From the NCBI RefSeq assembly GCF_052857255.1, contig NC_135505.1, positions 24,100,269 to 24,164,268 on the forward strand: 64,000 nucleotides of DNA, read 5' to 3'. Positions 42,235 to 52,784 of the stretch are shown one piece after another. The notes under the pieces are model-generated. The model made no database searches, was not told where the DNA came from, and saw only the letters and a program-made list of their open reading frames with translations. Source of the stretch: Amblyomma americanum. Lineage: Eukaryota; Arthropoda; Arachnida; Ixodida; Ixodidae. Each line of letters begins with the position of its first letter. Within the stretch, counting starts at the first letter, position 1. Both the position numbers and the translations under genes were made by a program.

Positions 42235-44110
42235 ACGTCCGCTTCTTGACGTCACTCCAGTTTCATTGCCATCGCTGGGATTTTCTGTACCATTTGCAAG
42301 TACACATACTTTCACACCCTCCGCCGACTTTCCTGGTAAGGGGACTAGTAATGCTTTTGCATTAAAACTAAAGCAGCAGATTACATGTGACAAGGAAAAG
42401 ATTTATGCTACGCAGCTACTCTCCTTCAGTACCAGAGCGCCTAAGAATTTCTGGAGGCAAATAACATCAAGATTGCGATCAAGCGACACAGTTGCGATAA
42501 ATGTCAAATTTGAGAGTGATGAGCGTGAGGAGCAAGTATTGAACAATTATTTCAATTTTGTATTTTGACAGGATGATCACTCTGTTCCAAGCTATCCGAC
42601 GAATTTACCTTCAATTCCTGGTGCAATTTTCGAGGCGGACATTGAAACTTCATTGTAGAAGACTGATTGCTATAGATCTTCTCGGCCAGATGGCATTACC
42701 ATTGCGTTACTGAAGCGTTATACAGGATGGTGCTCAAGATAATTATTCATCTTGTTTTATAAGTAAATAAATGAATGCTCAGTACATGATGACTGCAGAA
42801 CGGCGAAAATTAAGCCAGCTCATAAAACTGGGGACAGAATATCTATTCAAGATTACAGTCAGATATCATTAACCTCAAGAGCATGCAAAAGTTTACAGCA
42901 CAATATTCATGAACATATAGCTGATTTTCTTGCGCAAAATGAGTGCCTAGCTAATGTAAAGCATGGCTTTAGACGAGGATTCTCCACTAAACCTCAGCTA
43001 GTTGCAACCATAAATGATTTTGCACAGGCAGTAAACGACAGTAAGGAGACTTACGCTACATATATGGACTTTGAAAAAGCATATGACACAGTTAAGGATT
43101 GTAAAATTTTTCGCAGCCTTCGTAATGTGTTAGAAATGACGAACTACTCGCATGGATTGCTGCTTACCTCGAAAACCGTCGCAAATTTGTGGCAATAGAT
43201 AATTATTCTTCCCCCATGTCGATGATGACATTGTCGCCCCCAGGGTCCTTCCTTGGAGCGCTTTTTCGCGCGACAGCGTTAAGGGCCCCGTGTTGCAGAA
43301 ACGTCGGTGTCGTCAGCGCCGGCGGCATTGGCCGTGAGCGAAAAATTCCTGCATTTCCTCCTCGCTCCTCCTCCTTCTCGCAATTTACGCCACTGCCCCA
43401 ACAGATAGCGCGCGACGGCAGCGCCTCCCGCTCGTCTCGTTCGGGCGCAGTGGGGCCGTGCGGGCACGCAGGAATCACGCGATCAGCGGCGCACAACGCA
43501 GCGCATATCCAAAGCGCGTTCACCACGAAGCTTGCGGCTTGCTGCCCGTTCGTTCGGCGCGGAAGCTATGCTGGCGTTAGTGGCATCGGGTTTGTCCAAA
43601 ACGATGTGCCGACGAACTGCGACTGCGACTTGAGTCCCGCGCGTTTCGGCAGGGCGCCTGGCAGCGCTTCTACAGGGTTTGCCGCTCCACGCGTCCGTTT
43701 CACAGTACGTCGCAGAGCGTTTTGTCTAACGGCCAAGGCGTCGCGCCGAACGGGCGATGGCGTTCCGTGGACTCCCTGGCAGTGTTGCAACACGCTGTCG
43801 CGTTCCACTCTTGAAGGCGAAACTTAAGCATCCTCAAATTTTTTTAGTTAATTTCTACTAAGAAGATTGTCTCTAACATATGTGTTTCTACCAGATTGTA
43901 TGCTGAAGATTGTGTGCTACATGAAAAAGATGACTTATACTGAGGTTCAAATCAGGTAACAAACAATTTTACGACGGTATTATCTTGATGTGGCCAGTGG
44001 AAGATGAGTGGTAAATACAATTGAACAGTGTTCATATGTATAACTCGAAAAAAAGCCTCTCCTATTCAGTTATGCGGCTAGAAATAAGTTTTGTGCTGAA
44101 GCAAAAAAGC
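42235..44110 (+). mobile_element. CR1-group LINE RT fragment, interrupted by a GC-rich insert
   Basis: Plus strand: KEKIYATQLLSFSTRAPKNFWRQI and VLNNYFNFVF (42390-42567), SSRPDGITIALLKRY (42675), SQISLTSRACKSLQHNI (42860), KHGFRRGFSTKPQLVATINDFAQ and YMDFEKAYDTV (42960-43090). The RT then breaks at about 43210 and resumes near 43828 with LYAEDCVLHEK (YADD changed to YAED) and later blocks to 44110. No RNase H. Many stops. Confidence 0.75.
43211..43827. mobile_element. GC-rich CpG-dense insert of unknown class
   Basis: About 615 bp with clearly higher GC and CpG content than its surroundings interrupt the LINE RT between GVPQG-region coding and YAED. Both strands are open over long distances simply because of the composition. 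The end GTTCCACTCTTGAAGGCGAA followed by ACTTAAGC has the look of a tick dispersed repeat end, but I cannot name a family. No protein motif was found in either frame. Confidence 0.5.
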
Positions 44111-44873
44111 TACAATCAGAGATGGGCATCCTAACGAAGGCGTCCTCGCTCTCGCCTCATGACGCCTTCGCTCGACGAGGGTGAGATAGGATTGCCGTAG
44201 AAAAATATGTGAGGGTGAGGGATAGCAGAAGTTGTGCAGAGAGGGTGAGGGAGATCAGACGCATGAGTTGAGGGTGAGGGTGTGCCTCAAAATCAAGTCT
44301 GGCGTGGCCTTTAAGTTTCCATTCCTGGGCGCAGGCCATTCTAGAACACACGCGAACAAGAACCAAAAGTAAAGTTGGGCTGCACAATGCCCGCGGCCAA
44401 TTCAGAATCTCCGAGCTGCGCAATAACTAAATACGAAACGACGGGACAAGGCGATCGAAAAGAAAACGGAACTATAAGAACCAGAAAAAACCTTTAACCA
44501 GCACCGAAGGAAAGCGCCGAGTTACCATGCAGGCGACAATGTTTTTCAGGAGGAAGCCAGGTGCAACAAAAGAGCCACACAAGTTGCGCATAATGAAGTG
44601 ATTCCCATATACCACCGGACAACATCCCTTCAACCAAAGACACAAAATGCAAGACTTTCCCGGCCTCCAACTGACACAGCCTCTATACGAAGTAGTGGTC
44701 GCTGCAGACGAAGTGGCGCGTTTTACGATACGATTCCATGCCCAGCTAGGATCCGTCTTCGGACAACAAGAGCCACGAGGACGGGGCAACCAACGTGCGA
44801 AAAAACATAAGACTAAAAGATAAGGCATTTCAACCGAGGGCTGCTAGAAAAAAAATGGCCGAATGTTGACGAC
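44111..44873. repeat. GAGGGTGAG-rich repeat, then unassigned sequence
   Basis: Between 44176 and 44285 the motif GAGGGTGAG(GG) recurs at irregular spacing at least five times; an MITE-type or satellite-like origin is possible. 44290-44873 has no recognisable gene. The 118-codon minus frame 44472-44828 is unidentified. Confidence 0.5.
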
Positions 44874-46183
44874 GGAATTTGAATTTGAATTTATTTCAGA
44901 CAAGCATGTTTACATACATTTTTGATGTGTATGGGAGTAAAAACTGCTCAAGAGCAGCTTGACAAAGCTCCTATATCCCTTCTATACTCGGCTGTGCAGG
45001 ACAAAAAACACAGAGTACAAAAAAATAACAGATAACAAAAATCAGCCAGAAGCAGTAGTAGAACAAAAATTGTGCAAATACAACAATACAGGATATTATT
45101 TTATGTTCACATTGAAATGGTACTCTTGCGATCAATATACAGGTGCATTAGAAAAAAAGTTCTTTTATGCTTTCAAAAAAAAAAAGAAGAGCTTGTAATA
45201 TTTTGTTGCGTAACTTTAAATTTATTTAATGTGTATGGCAAAGTATAGTTCAGTGTTAGAAAGCCACAGTTTGTGCGTGGATGTGGAACATGCCAGTGTT
45301 CTCAGCATTGTGTCGTGTAATTTGTGGGGTTTCATGTAATATAGCGATTCCTCTAAATAACATAATGTTTTGTTTAACCTGAACTTTAGAGCACCTAAGG
45401 ATGCGAAATTCATATATTTTTTCGATTTCTGTGATGTGGTATATTGAGAAATGGAAGCTAACGTGTGACATAAAAGATACAATCACTATGACTCTCATCG
45501 CAGCCTTCTGCAATTTCAGAAGTTTATTTTTAAAAGTAGACGTTGCGGCTCCCCACACCAAATTACAGTAGTTATTATAAGACTCGAATAAAGCCTAATA
45601 TATTGCGATCTAAGTTTTAGTTGGTAATATGCGCTGAAGTTTTCTTAATACTCCTACAACACGAGGTAGCTTAGTGGTTATCAGGTCCACATGATTGTTC
45701 CACAACATGAATTCGTTAAAATAAATGCCTAGTCTTTTTACAGCACTCACTATTGCTATTGTGTTACTACCAAGAGTTAAGGTGAGGTCAGTCGCAAGAC
45801 ACACATTTTTGGCTCTGAATAAGACCGCTTTAGATTGGTCTGTGTGTTAATGAGCAACGCATTTCTTCTGGACCATGCATGCAGTTTCGCCATACATCGT
45901 TTCATCTACGTAATAAATATTCTGCATTCGTTCCGGAAATAAATATACTTGAGTCTTCGGCAGAAATGATGTAATCGACCTCATTATCTCTTTGTACCAA
46001 ATCATTTATGTAGATGTTGAACAGCAGGGGCCCCAATATGCCCCATGAGGGACACCATGACTAACTGACTTAAACTGCTAGCGATAGTTGCCCAAGTGAA
46101 CAGATTAAGTGCGGTCAGTCAAGTAGCTGGAAAATAGATTAAGCGGCACGCCATGGACTTCATATGTAGAGATATGTTGATTT

Positions 46184-46394
46184 TTTTTACCCGTATGTAT
46201 TTCTGTTATACAATGTTCACTAATGCCTTTTTTCGTTTATCCAGTATTGTATGTTTGTGTTATTTTTATTGTGCACAGTACCATTTTTGTAGGGGGTACA
46301 GACCCCGTCAAGCCGAATTCATTTGTCTTTTTGTCTTTACTCCCGTCATCTGTACAAGTATAGATGCAAAAAACTTGAATTGAATTGAATTGAA
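46184..46394 (+). mobile_element. Short LINE 3' end inserted in the CR1 RT, opposite strand
   Basis: The CR1 RT frame is interrupted between KLY (antisense of ATAGAGTTT) and the INISTYEVHGVPL block. The insert starts with a T run and ends with a (TTGAA)n tail at 46374-46394, so it lies in plus orientation. It has the look of a severely 5'-truncated LINE tail. Confidence 0.65.
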
Positions 46395-46497
46395 TAGAGT
46401 TTCTGTATCAGAGTTAAATGGTGCATGCCGTCGAAGGTTTTTGAATAGTCCATTAGTATACCGAGGGTCAGTTTTTGTGTTCTATGTTATTTAAAAA

Positions 46498-46761
46498 TTA
46501 TTTTTGTTTAAGTAGCGCTATTTCAGTAGATAAATTCCCTCTAAAGCTGAGATGCTTAGTTGATAGCATATTGTGTTTTTGAAAAAATCTGTTGAGGCGG
46601 ATGAAAAGTATCTTCTCTAGCCCTTTCGAGAAGATTGGAAGGATCGACACCGGTCTGTAATTACTGAGCGCATTTTTAGGACCACTTTTATGTATGACAA
46701 TTACTTTGGCTTTTTTCATCGCTGACGGAAAGACTCCGGAGTTTAGTGATAGGTTAAACAT
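46498..46761 (-). pseudogene. CR1 RT N-terminal part
   Basis: 87 codons: NSGVFPSAMKKAKVIVIHKSG then NYRPVSILPIFSKGLEKILF, the conserved RT block before the palm. It is followed after a stop by DYSKTFD (46470) and, beyond the 46184 insert, by RT palm blocks. Confidence 0.75.
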
Positions 46762-47446
46762 TTAAGTTAGGATCGGGGATATGACATCAAGTACATACAA
46801 AACAGGTTGCGGTTTTAAGCCATTAGCGTCTTCACTTCCCTCTTTTTCATGTTGTTAAATACTGATAACATTTCCTCATTGCTTGAAGGCAATAGAGGCA
46901 TAGAGTCGCGTACATAATTATTAAGGTACTGAAGCGCACTAGGGTCATATGCACTGTCAACTAATGTAGTAAAATACTAATTAAATTTGTCTGCAAACTG
47001 AGTGCAGCTATATATTCCGAATTCTATCAATTTCAAGAGTTTCAGGTGTTTTATTCGGAGTTCAGTTAAGTAGGCGATTAAGCGTTGTCCACACTTGACT
47101 ATGCTTCGCCTTCTTCAAAGCCGCAATCACTTTGTTGAGGTGCGCTTTGAAAACTGAAAAATCAGCACGATCCCGACTTTTTAAAAACCGTTGAAATAAT
47201 TTTTTTTTGAAATTATATGAAGGATGGTCGACGTTATTCAGTGCTTACGAGCTTTTTTGGGGGGGGAGAGTTTGACAGGGTTATAGAGAATATTACCACG
47301 ATATATGGAAGTGGATACCTTAAAAAAGTAGTTAAACGCCTCCTCTACGTCTGTTTGTTGCAATACTCGATTCCAGTTTGTGTTCATGATGGCAGCCCTA
47401 AATGAGTCAAGTGTCTCGGCGGTGATGAGTTGAGTCATCATGAAGA

Positions 47447-48167
47447 TCATTTTTTTTTGTGATATGTACTTAGTTCAGGAATTTTACACACTAAAAACAA
47501 GGGAAAGTGGTCACTCATAGTATAGTTTAGAACACCACCGGATAAGACTTCAGATTCAATGCTAGTTATCAAAATATCTAGAACTGTTGCAGATGTAGGT
47601 GTTATACGGGTTGGTGTATTTACAACATTAGTCATTTGATACGATTTAAGAAGGCAAATAATTCTTGAGTTCTATTAGACGCCTCTTGGATATCAACATT
47701 AAAATCGCCACAAAGTAGTACATGGTAACTGTTTTCACTTGCGAACTGAAGAATTTGTTCCATGTAATTCAAAAATGTCTGAACACATCCCTGCGGCGGC
47801 CGATCAATCACAATCAACAATAATTTGTTACTTAAAAAACACAACCCCTCATAATCATCAGCAGCAACAACAGTAAGGTGATTAACATAGTCAGAGTGTT
47901 AACACTCGTGAACAAACACACACCACCTCCACGTCTATTTCTACGATTCAGAAAGAACAAACTGTAACCGGACAGGCTGAAACCCTTACCATCAGAAAGC
48001 CCCGTTTCAGTTAGCATGATAGCCGTGAACTCAAATGGGAATTTTTGTAAAAATACGTGAACAGAACCTGTTTTACCACAAATAGACAGGATATTTACGT
48101 TGAGCAAAGATGAGCACTCAGGAACACGAGCTACTAGGTTATTTAACTCGTTAGTAGTGAAGAACAT
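47447..48167 (-). pseudogene. CR1 endonuclease domain
   Basis: Three consecutive frames. 48167-47832: LLNVNILSICGKTG..., LTETGLSDG and RRNRRGGGVCLF. 47844-47632: VIDRPPQG and HVLLCGDFNVDI. 47635-47447: VNTPTRITPTSATVLDILIT and YTMSDHFPLFLV. The order and spacing fit an APE endonuclease; the catalytic Glu, Asp/Asn and Asp-His residues are visible. Frameshifts separate the parts. Confidence 0.8.
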
Positions 48168-48383
48168 TCCAGTCAGACTTACAAGCTATTTGCTCTACTC
48201 GGTCAGTGCTCGCAAGTCGTCTTCTCCGGTTGCCTTCCTCACTAGAACCTTGCCATTTCGACACCACACATACTGATTCCCAGAACGATCCGCCCATCGC
48301 TTGGCGGGTTGGAGCAGCGGCCGATTTAACTGCGTCAGGTTTTCAGTTATTCCTATATTCTAACTTTCTCAGGTCCTTATTGA

Positions 48384-48998
48384 TCAGAAGCAGTCTTTGC
48401 GAACGAAGCATACTACGATTCCAGGGATTTTGCTTGGCTTAGCAGGAAGCCTGTGCACAGCGCAAATGTCCTTCGAACGTAGATCAGGTAGACTAACAGA
48501 CTGGGCAACCTCAATAACTTTGCAAAAGAAGTCCTCATTTTTAGATTGTTTAATACCGTGAATCACTATGTTCTGTCGCCGGAATCTGCACTCCAAATCA
48601 TTAATGACCATTTTCAGCACTAAAACCTTTTCAGTGTCATTGCGGGATTCAGTTGTCTCAACACGTTTCCGGATTTTTTTCAGTTCTGCGTCATGCCGCG
48701 ACATGACCCTTTACGCTTCATCATATTTGTCCGACATCATCGTCATGGAGTTCTCAATACTGTCTACTTACTCCGGGAGGCTTTCCATCTTCGTCAGTTT
48801 ATCATGTACGGCAAGTATCATTGCGTACATGTCGCCATCGGTTCGGTCTTTACTTGAACCTCTTAAACGGGAGGAGTAGCATTGAGGACATTTCCACGTG
48901 TCAAAGAATGTTGCAGGCTCTTTCTTAGCCGCCGCTTCAGCTATACCTCGACACTTTTCCTGGCGATAGGACCTATCGCAATCCGAGGAATTCATCAT
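48384..48998 (-). pseudogene. CR1 ORF1: PHD-like Cys box, coiled coil and core
   Basis: 48998-48768 has DCDRSYRQEKCRGI...WKCPQC, a PHD-finger-like arrangement found in CR1 ORF1 proteins. 48704-48384 has a heptad-rich segment (LKKIRKRVETTE) and a core with RRQNIVIHGI, DICAVHRLPAK and PGIVVCFVR, the usual ORF1 RNA-binding-type domain. A stop or frameshift near 48705-48770 divides them. Confidence 0.75.
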
Positions 48999-49156
48999 CA
49001 GGCTGCTGGCAGATCGCTCTTTCAGGCATATAGGGCGCCTTATCTGATCCTGTCAAAAATAGACACTAACAGAGCAGTAAAACACGCAACACTTTGGCAG
49101 GGAGCGGCAGCAGATTAAAGATGGCTAGGAGTGCGGGTACAGTTCAAAAGGACCAA

Positions 49157-49466
49157 CCTGTAAACAGTAGGAACAGAGTGTTGTAACACCTGTGGCTTCT
49201 GCCGCTGCAGCTGTCAAAGTGAGCAAGGTGGGCGTTGATGACCACAGCAGGGTTGGTTGGGAGAATCACGGTTTGGTGACGCTAGCAGCGGAAGAAGCAA
49301 AGCACGAAAAACCAGGACGAGCGTGTCCGCGGAAAGCACAGAGCAGGGATTGTCGACGGTTTCTTCGGAAAATTCTTCAGCAGGCCTTGTAATGCGGATG
49401 AAGTCTTAATCACTGTAAACAGTAGAAGCAGAGCGCCGTGGCACCTGTGCCTTCTGCCGCTGCAGT
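49157..49466 (-). repeat. CR1 5' UTR paired units
   Basis: CCTGTAAACAGTAGGAACAG with its continuation through TTCTGCCGCTGCAG at 49157-49211 recurs with changes at 49414-49466, an offset of about 257 bp. Such tandem units are common in LINE 5' ends. Confidence 0.7.
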
Positions 49467-49654
49467 GGTGCGCAACTCTCGAGCACTCGCAGAAGCTGCG
49501 CTGATATTCTGAGCCTCGTGGCACCGCACTCTTCGCGCTTACCGCGGTGTATCACTCTCCCTACTCGATGAGCAGTGAGCGGGTCAGTGAACCGACCACA
49601 GCTACCCTTCCCTCGCCTTCCCGGCATCCGATAGGAAATGAACGAGGTGGCCCA

Positions 49655-49679
49655 ATCATCATCATCATCATCATCATCA
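49655..49679. repeat. (ATC)n tail of the RTE LINE
   Basis: Eight ATC units at the 3' end of the minus-strand RTE copy; the sense tail is (GAT)n/(TGA)n, as at 16955. Confidence 0.9.
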
Positions 49680-49914
49680 GCCTGACTACGCCCACTGAAT
49701 GGCAGATGCCTCTGCCATGTCTCTCCAATTAACCCTGTCGTTTGCCAGCTGCGGCCACCGTATGCCTGGAAACCTCCTAATTTCATCCGCCCACCTTACA
49801 TTCTGCCGCGCCACCCAGGATACGCTTGCCTTTTCTCGAAACCCACTCCGTTGCCCTTAAGAACCAGCGTTTATCTAGCCTTCGCATTACATGCCCTGCC
49901 CAAGCCCATTTCTT

Positions 49915-50089
49915 GAATAAAAAAGTAGCGCAAAAAAAGATGACCTCAGGAGGAAGACACTACAGACACGAACGCTCGGGTTTGTTTTTCGTTCGCGTTT
50001 GCTGTGTCCTGCTCCTGTGGTCATTTTTACTGCTCTATTTTTTTATTCAATTATGTGTTACCAACCAGCCCAGCAACAAGTTTTATTGG
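49915..50089. mobile_element. 175-bp insert with 10-bp flanking repeat
   Basis: CCCATTTCTT (49905-49914) and CCAATTTCTT (50090-50099) flank the insert, and the RTE sequence resumes with CCTCTTGATTTCGACTA. The insert contains a CTCAGGAGGAAGACAC segment and a T-rich half. It resembles, in wording, the Penelope 3' region near 1950-2020 (AGGAGGAAAC...GACA), but not closely enough to name. Confidence 0.6.
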
Positions 50090-50120
50090 CCAATTTCTTC
50101 CTCTTGATTTCGACTAATAT

Positions 50121-50253
50121 TGTCACGGATTAGAAACCGGCAAAGTGGGCACTGGCGCGGCACGGAGCGCTCGCGCTAGGCTCACTGCTATTAAATCATT
50201 CCATCGTCATCTGTCATGTTGTGCTGTTTTCACCTGCTTGCCGTCACGTAATA
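50121..50253 (+). repeat. Left LTR of the TRIM-like element
   Basis: 133 bp, TGTCACGG...GTAATA. The shared core GGCGCGGCACGGAGCGCTCG is identical in both LTRs. Confidence 0.88.
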
Positions 50254-50255
50254 TT

Positions 50256-50273
50256 TGGCGTGAGGTGCGAGTC
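50256..50273 (+). promoter_or_regulatory. Primer binding site of the TRIM-like element
   Basis: TGGCGTGAGGTGCGAGTC starts two bases after the LTR with the TGG complementary to tRNA CCA. This gives plus orientation. Confidence 0.6.
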
Positions 50274-50745
50274 ATTGATCTCCATGCTGGTCCTGGAGCT
50301 TCGGCGACCTCCGTGTGCCGTGGTCGTCGGTCGTGTGTTCTTGTCCGCACCGCCCGGCAGTGCCCCAGCCCACCAGCCCAGAACCGACCACGCCGTTCAC
50401 CTCAGCCCCGTCCCCCGCTCCGACGCCGCCGCCGCAACTAGAACCTATTACCACACCGACCCTAGAAGCCGGAAACATATTCGACCACAGGCCCTGCTCA
50501 TGCCGTTCGGTGTGTTCATGGACGTCGGCCATTGGCTCAAGGTGACCTGGTTACGGCCCGGAAGCTTCGTGGACCAGTGGTTATCCGATCATTATCTGCT
50601 CATCTCTTTCATCGCGACGGCAAGCCCTGCATCTTCTCTTCGGCGTTCATCCCTATTTTCGCTCCCATCCTCACGCCCTGCGTCTAATCTTCACTGCCGT
50701 ACTTCTAGTTAGTGTGATGGTGACGATCATTGGCAGCCCGGATAG

Positions 50746-50878
50746 TGTCACGGACAAGAAGACGATAAAGTGGGCAGTGGCGCGGCACGGAGCGCTCGCG
50801 CTAGGCCCACCACCATTAAATCATTCCATCGACATCTCTCATGTAGGCCTGTCTTCACCTGCTTGCCGTCACGTAACA
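50746..50878 (+). repeat. Right LTR of the TRIM-like element
   Basis: 133 bp, TGTCACGGACAAG...CGTAACA, followed by ATAT. About 18 differences from the left LTR suggest an older insertion than the Gypsy element at 6261. No good polypurine tract precedes it. Confidence 0.88.
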
Positions 50879-51843
50879 ATATATCATTAACCCGCGTTTG
50901 CTATTTCGGCCACTCCACCTGCTTCCGGTCACTTAACGTACACCTATCATTTTTCTTTCTACCGTTCGCTGTGCCGTCCTTTACTTAGGCTGAGGCCCTT
51001 TCCTTAGCGACCACTATTCTGCCCCAAGGTGAGTACCGGTAAGATACAGCTCTTTATACTTTTATCGTGAGAGATACTGATAAACTGGCATTCAATATCT
51101 CGGAGAGCATGCCATATGGGCACCAGCCCATTCTTATTCTTATGATCCGGATCAGCTGTCACTACATGGCGTAAGCAGACGTATTCCCTTGCCACTTCCA
51201 GCATCTTGCTACCAGTTGTGAACTGCTGTTCTCTTGCAGCACTTTTGGACATTACTTTGGTTTTCTGCATGTTACTTTTTAGACCCATCGTACTGTTCTG
51301 TCTAACTCATTGACCATGCTTTGCAGTTAACCCTCTGAGTGACTTAGCGAGGAAATGTCATCAGCGAATCGCTGATTATTTAAGTATTCTCCATTAACTC
51401 TTATCCCCAACTGTTCCCAATTCAGGCCTCAGAATACTTCCTGTAAACAGGCGGTGAATAGCACTGGCAACATCGTGTCTCCCTGCCTCACGCCATTGCT
51501 TATTGGAAATTTTTTGCTGACTTCATGGAGGACTATCGTAGCTTTACAGTCGTTATAGATATCTTTCAGTATTTTCATGTAAGAGTATTCTACACCCTGA
51601 ATCCGCAATGTCTGCATCACTGCTGTAGTTTCCACTGTGTCATATGCTTTGTCGTATTAAATGAAGGCGATATATAGGGGTTGGTGATATTCTGCGCATC
51701 TCACTATCACCTGATTGATAGCGTGAATACGGTCTATTGTCGAGTACCTTTTACCAAATCTAAGATTGTCCTCACTCTGTTAGTGATTACTTTAGTAAAT
51801 ACCTTGCAGAGCAACAGATAGTAAGCTGATCGGTCTTCCAAGC

Positions 51844-52435
51844 TTCGAGAAGCAGAGAATAACCGGTCTAAAAAGGAAAAAGTTTCCGTTCAACCACACG
51901 TGAATCAGTTAAAGACCGCAGGAAGAAGGTTCGACGTTAGTGAAGCTTTTCAGCTGGGGCTCTAAGAGAGGAAAAGGTTACGAAGTTCGTTGTCCGTGGC
52001 GCAGGAGTCATGTGCAGGTTTCCGTTTCCGGTGGAGCCCAATACATCGGGCAGAGTGGGCGTTGCCTAAACAATAGGAACAATTTAGCAAACAGCAATTC
52101 CCTATTTATATGGCCACGCCCTATAAAGATTGTGAGGCAATGAAGATGAAAAATATATACTAAATTGTCGCGTCTTAGACGGATAATTAACGCCTACAAA
52201 GAAACGATCGCTGGGGAAGTTGGAGAAACCTTTCATATTGCGAAAGAGCAACATGTCTGCATCAGTAAACAATGCATTAGTCTGTCCGATAAGGAACTCG
52301 CGTTTCTAGGAGGTTTGTAAGCGTCGTGCGCATTTTCGTTGGAGTTTATCTTTGTTTTCCACTGTGATCATGTGTCAAGCCTTTGTTCGTTCCTTTATAA
52401 AAGCCAGGCTTTGTGAATAAAGCCTTTGTTCTGAG
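51844..52435 (+). mobile_element. Second Penelope-like element, 3' end
   Basis: Plus strand: a GIY-YIG remnant (GGAQYIGQSGRCLNNR, 52030-52080), then in another frame a C-terminal block RIINAYKETIAGEVGETFHIAKEQHVCISKQCISLSDKELAFL with a stop at 52318. This is the counterpart of the SACVSTPSIVMYKKECQFL end of the first copy. A 3' region follows with AATAAAGCC near 52419. It is heavily 5' truncated and frameshifted. Confidence 0.75.
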
Positions 52436-52784
52436 TGAGAGCTCGTTCTGTGTCATTCTGTGCTGTACGTTGTTTTTTCAGCTGTTTTAGCACCGTGAAC
52501 CAATACCAACTCGCACTACTCAATGTTTTACTAAGCTGCACTTGCTGGGTTTGGCACTGTCGACAAATGAAAAATTCAGTGAGCCCATGGAAATTATCTG
52601 AACACATGGAATGTTCTCGTATTGAGCAAACCGTCGTTTAATAATGCAGCTGTGACAGCGCAGCGCGGGCGGTGACCTCAGGAAGAGTTTCCTTTTACGA
52701 CTGCTCTGCGTTCGTAAACCACCACCCAGTCCGTAAATTCCTCGCCGTGGAAACATTTCAGTGTGGCTAGAAACACCGCCCGAA
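52436..52784. other. Unassigned
   Basis: Short frames only. The first part may still be Penelope 3' flank. No gene supported. Confidence 0.4.

Larger units (their letters stand above)
44874..49553 (-). mobile_element. CR1-group LINE, nearly complete, degraded
   Basis: From the 5' end (right): 5' UTR with two related units (49157 and 49414), ORF1 with a PHD-like Cys box and coiled coil (48998-48384), endonuclease (48167-47447), RT (46761-45990), C-terminal domain (45804-45222) and an (AAATTC)n tail near 44874. Key blocks: GGGVCLF, LLCGDFNVD, MSDHFPLF, NYRPVSILPIFSKGLEKIL, DYSKTFD, YINDLVQ and AED in place of ADD. At about 4.7 kb it covers a full CR1 layout. It is broken by many frameshifts and an insertion at 46184. 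Confidence 0.85.
50121..50878 (+). mobile_element. TRIM-like non-autonomous LTR element (758 bp)
   Basis: Two direct repeats of 133 bp (50121-50253, 50746-50878) begin TGTCACGGA and end CGTAA(T/C)A, about 86% identical. They flank 492 bp with no gag or pol motif. A primer-site-like TTGGCGTGAGGTGCGAG begins two bases inside the left LTR. A 4-bp ATAT duplication (50117-50120, 50879-50882) flanks the whole, and one ATAT restores the RTE sequence. LTRs, primer site and short non-coding interior define a terminal-repeat retrotransposon in miniature; a Gypsy-type element would have to supply the proteins. The 163-codon frame across the interior is composition-driven. Confidence 0.85.
49655..51843 (-). 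mobile_element. RTE-clade LINE, 3' part, carrying two insertions
   Basis: The tail (ATC)n at 49655-49679 marks the 3' end. Going upstream on the minus strand: ORF2 C-terminus (49680-49914), an insert (49915-50089), more ORF2 (50090-50120), a TRIM-like element (50121-50878), then RT. The RT has METTAVMQTLRIQGVEYSYMKILKDIY, NGVRQGDTMLPVLFTACL (51635-51429), an intact RFADDI box near 51350, and LQKTKVM-type sequence (51288-51004). The wording TTAVMxTLRxQGV with GVRQGDTxxPxLF is that of RTE RT. It is truncated near 51843. Confidence 0.85.

Noticed and set aside
43189..43827. 212-codon plus frame and 107-codon minus frame
   Set aside because: Long open frames on both strands are expected in this GC-rich insert; neither shows a domain.
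50221..50712. 163-codon frame inside the TRIM-like element
   Set aside because: Proline-rich low-complexity translation crossing the LTR edge; no gag or pol motif. Treated as chance.
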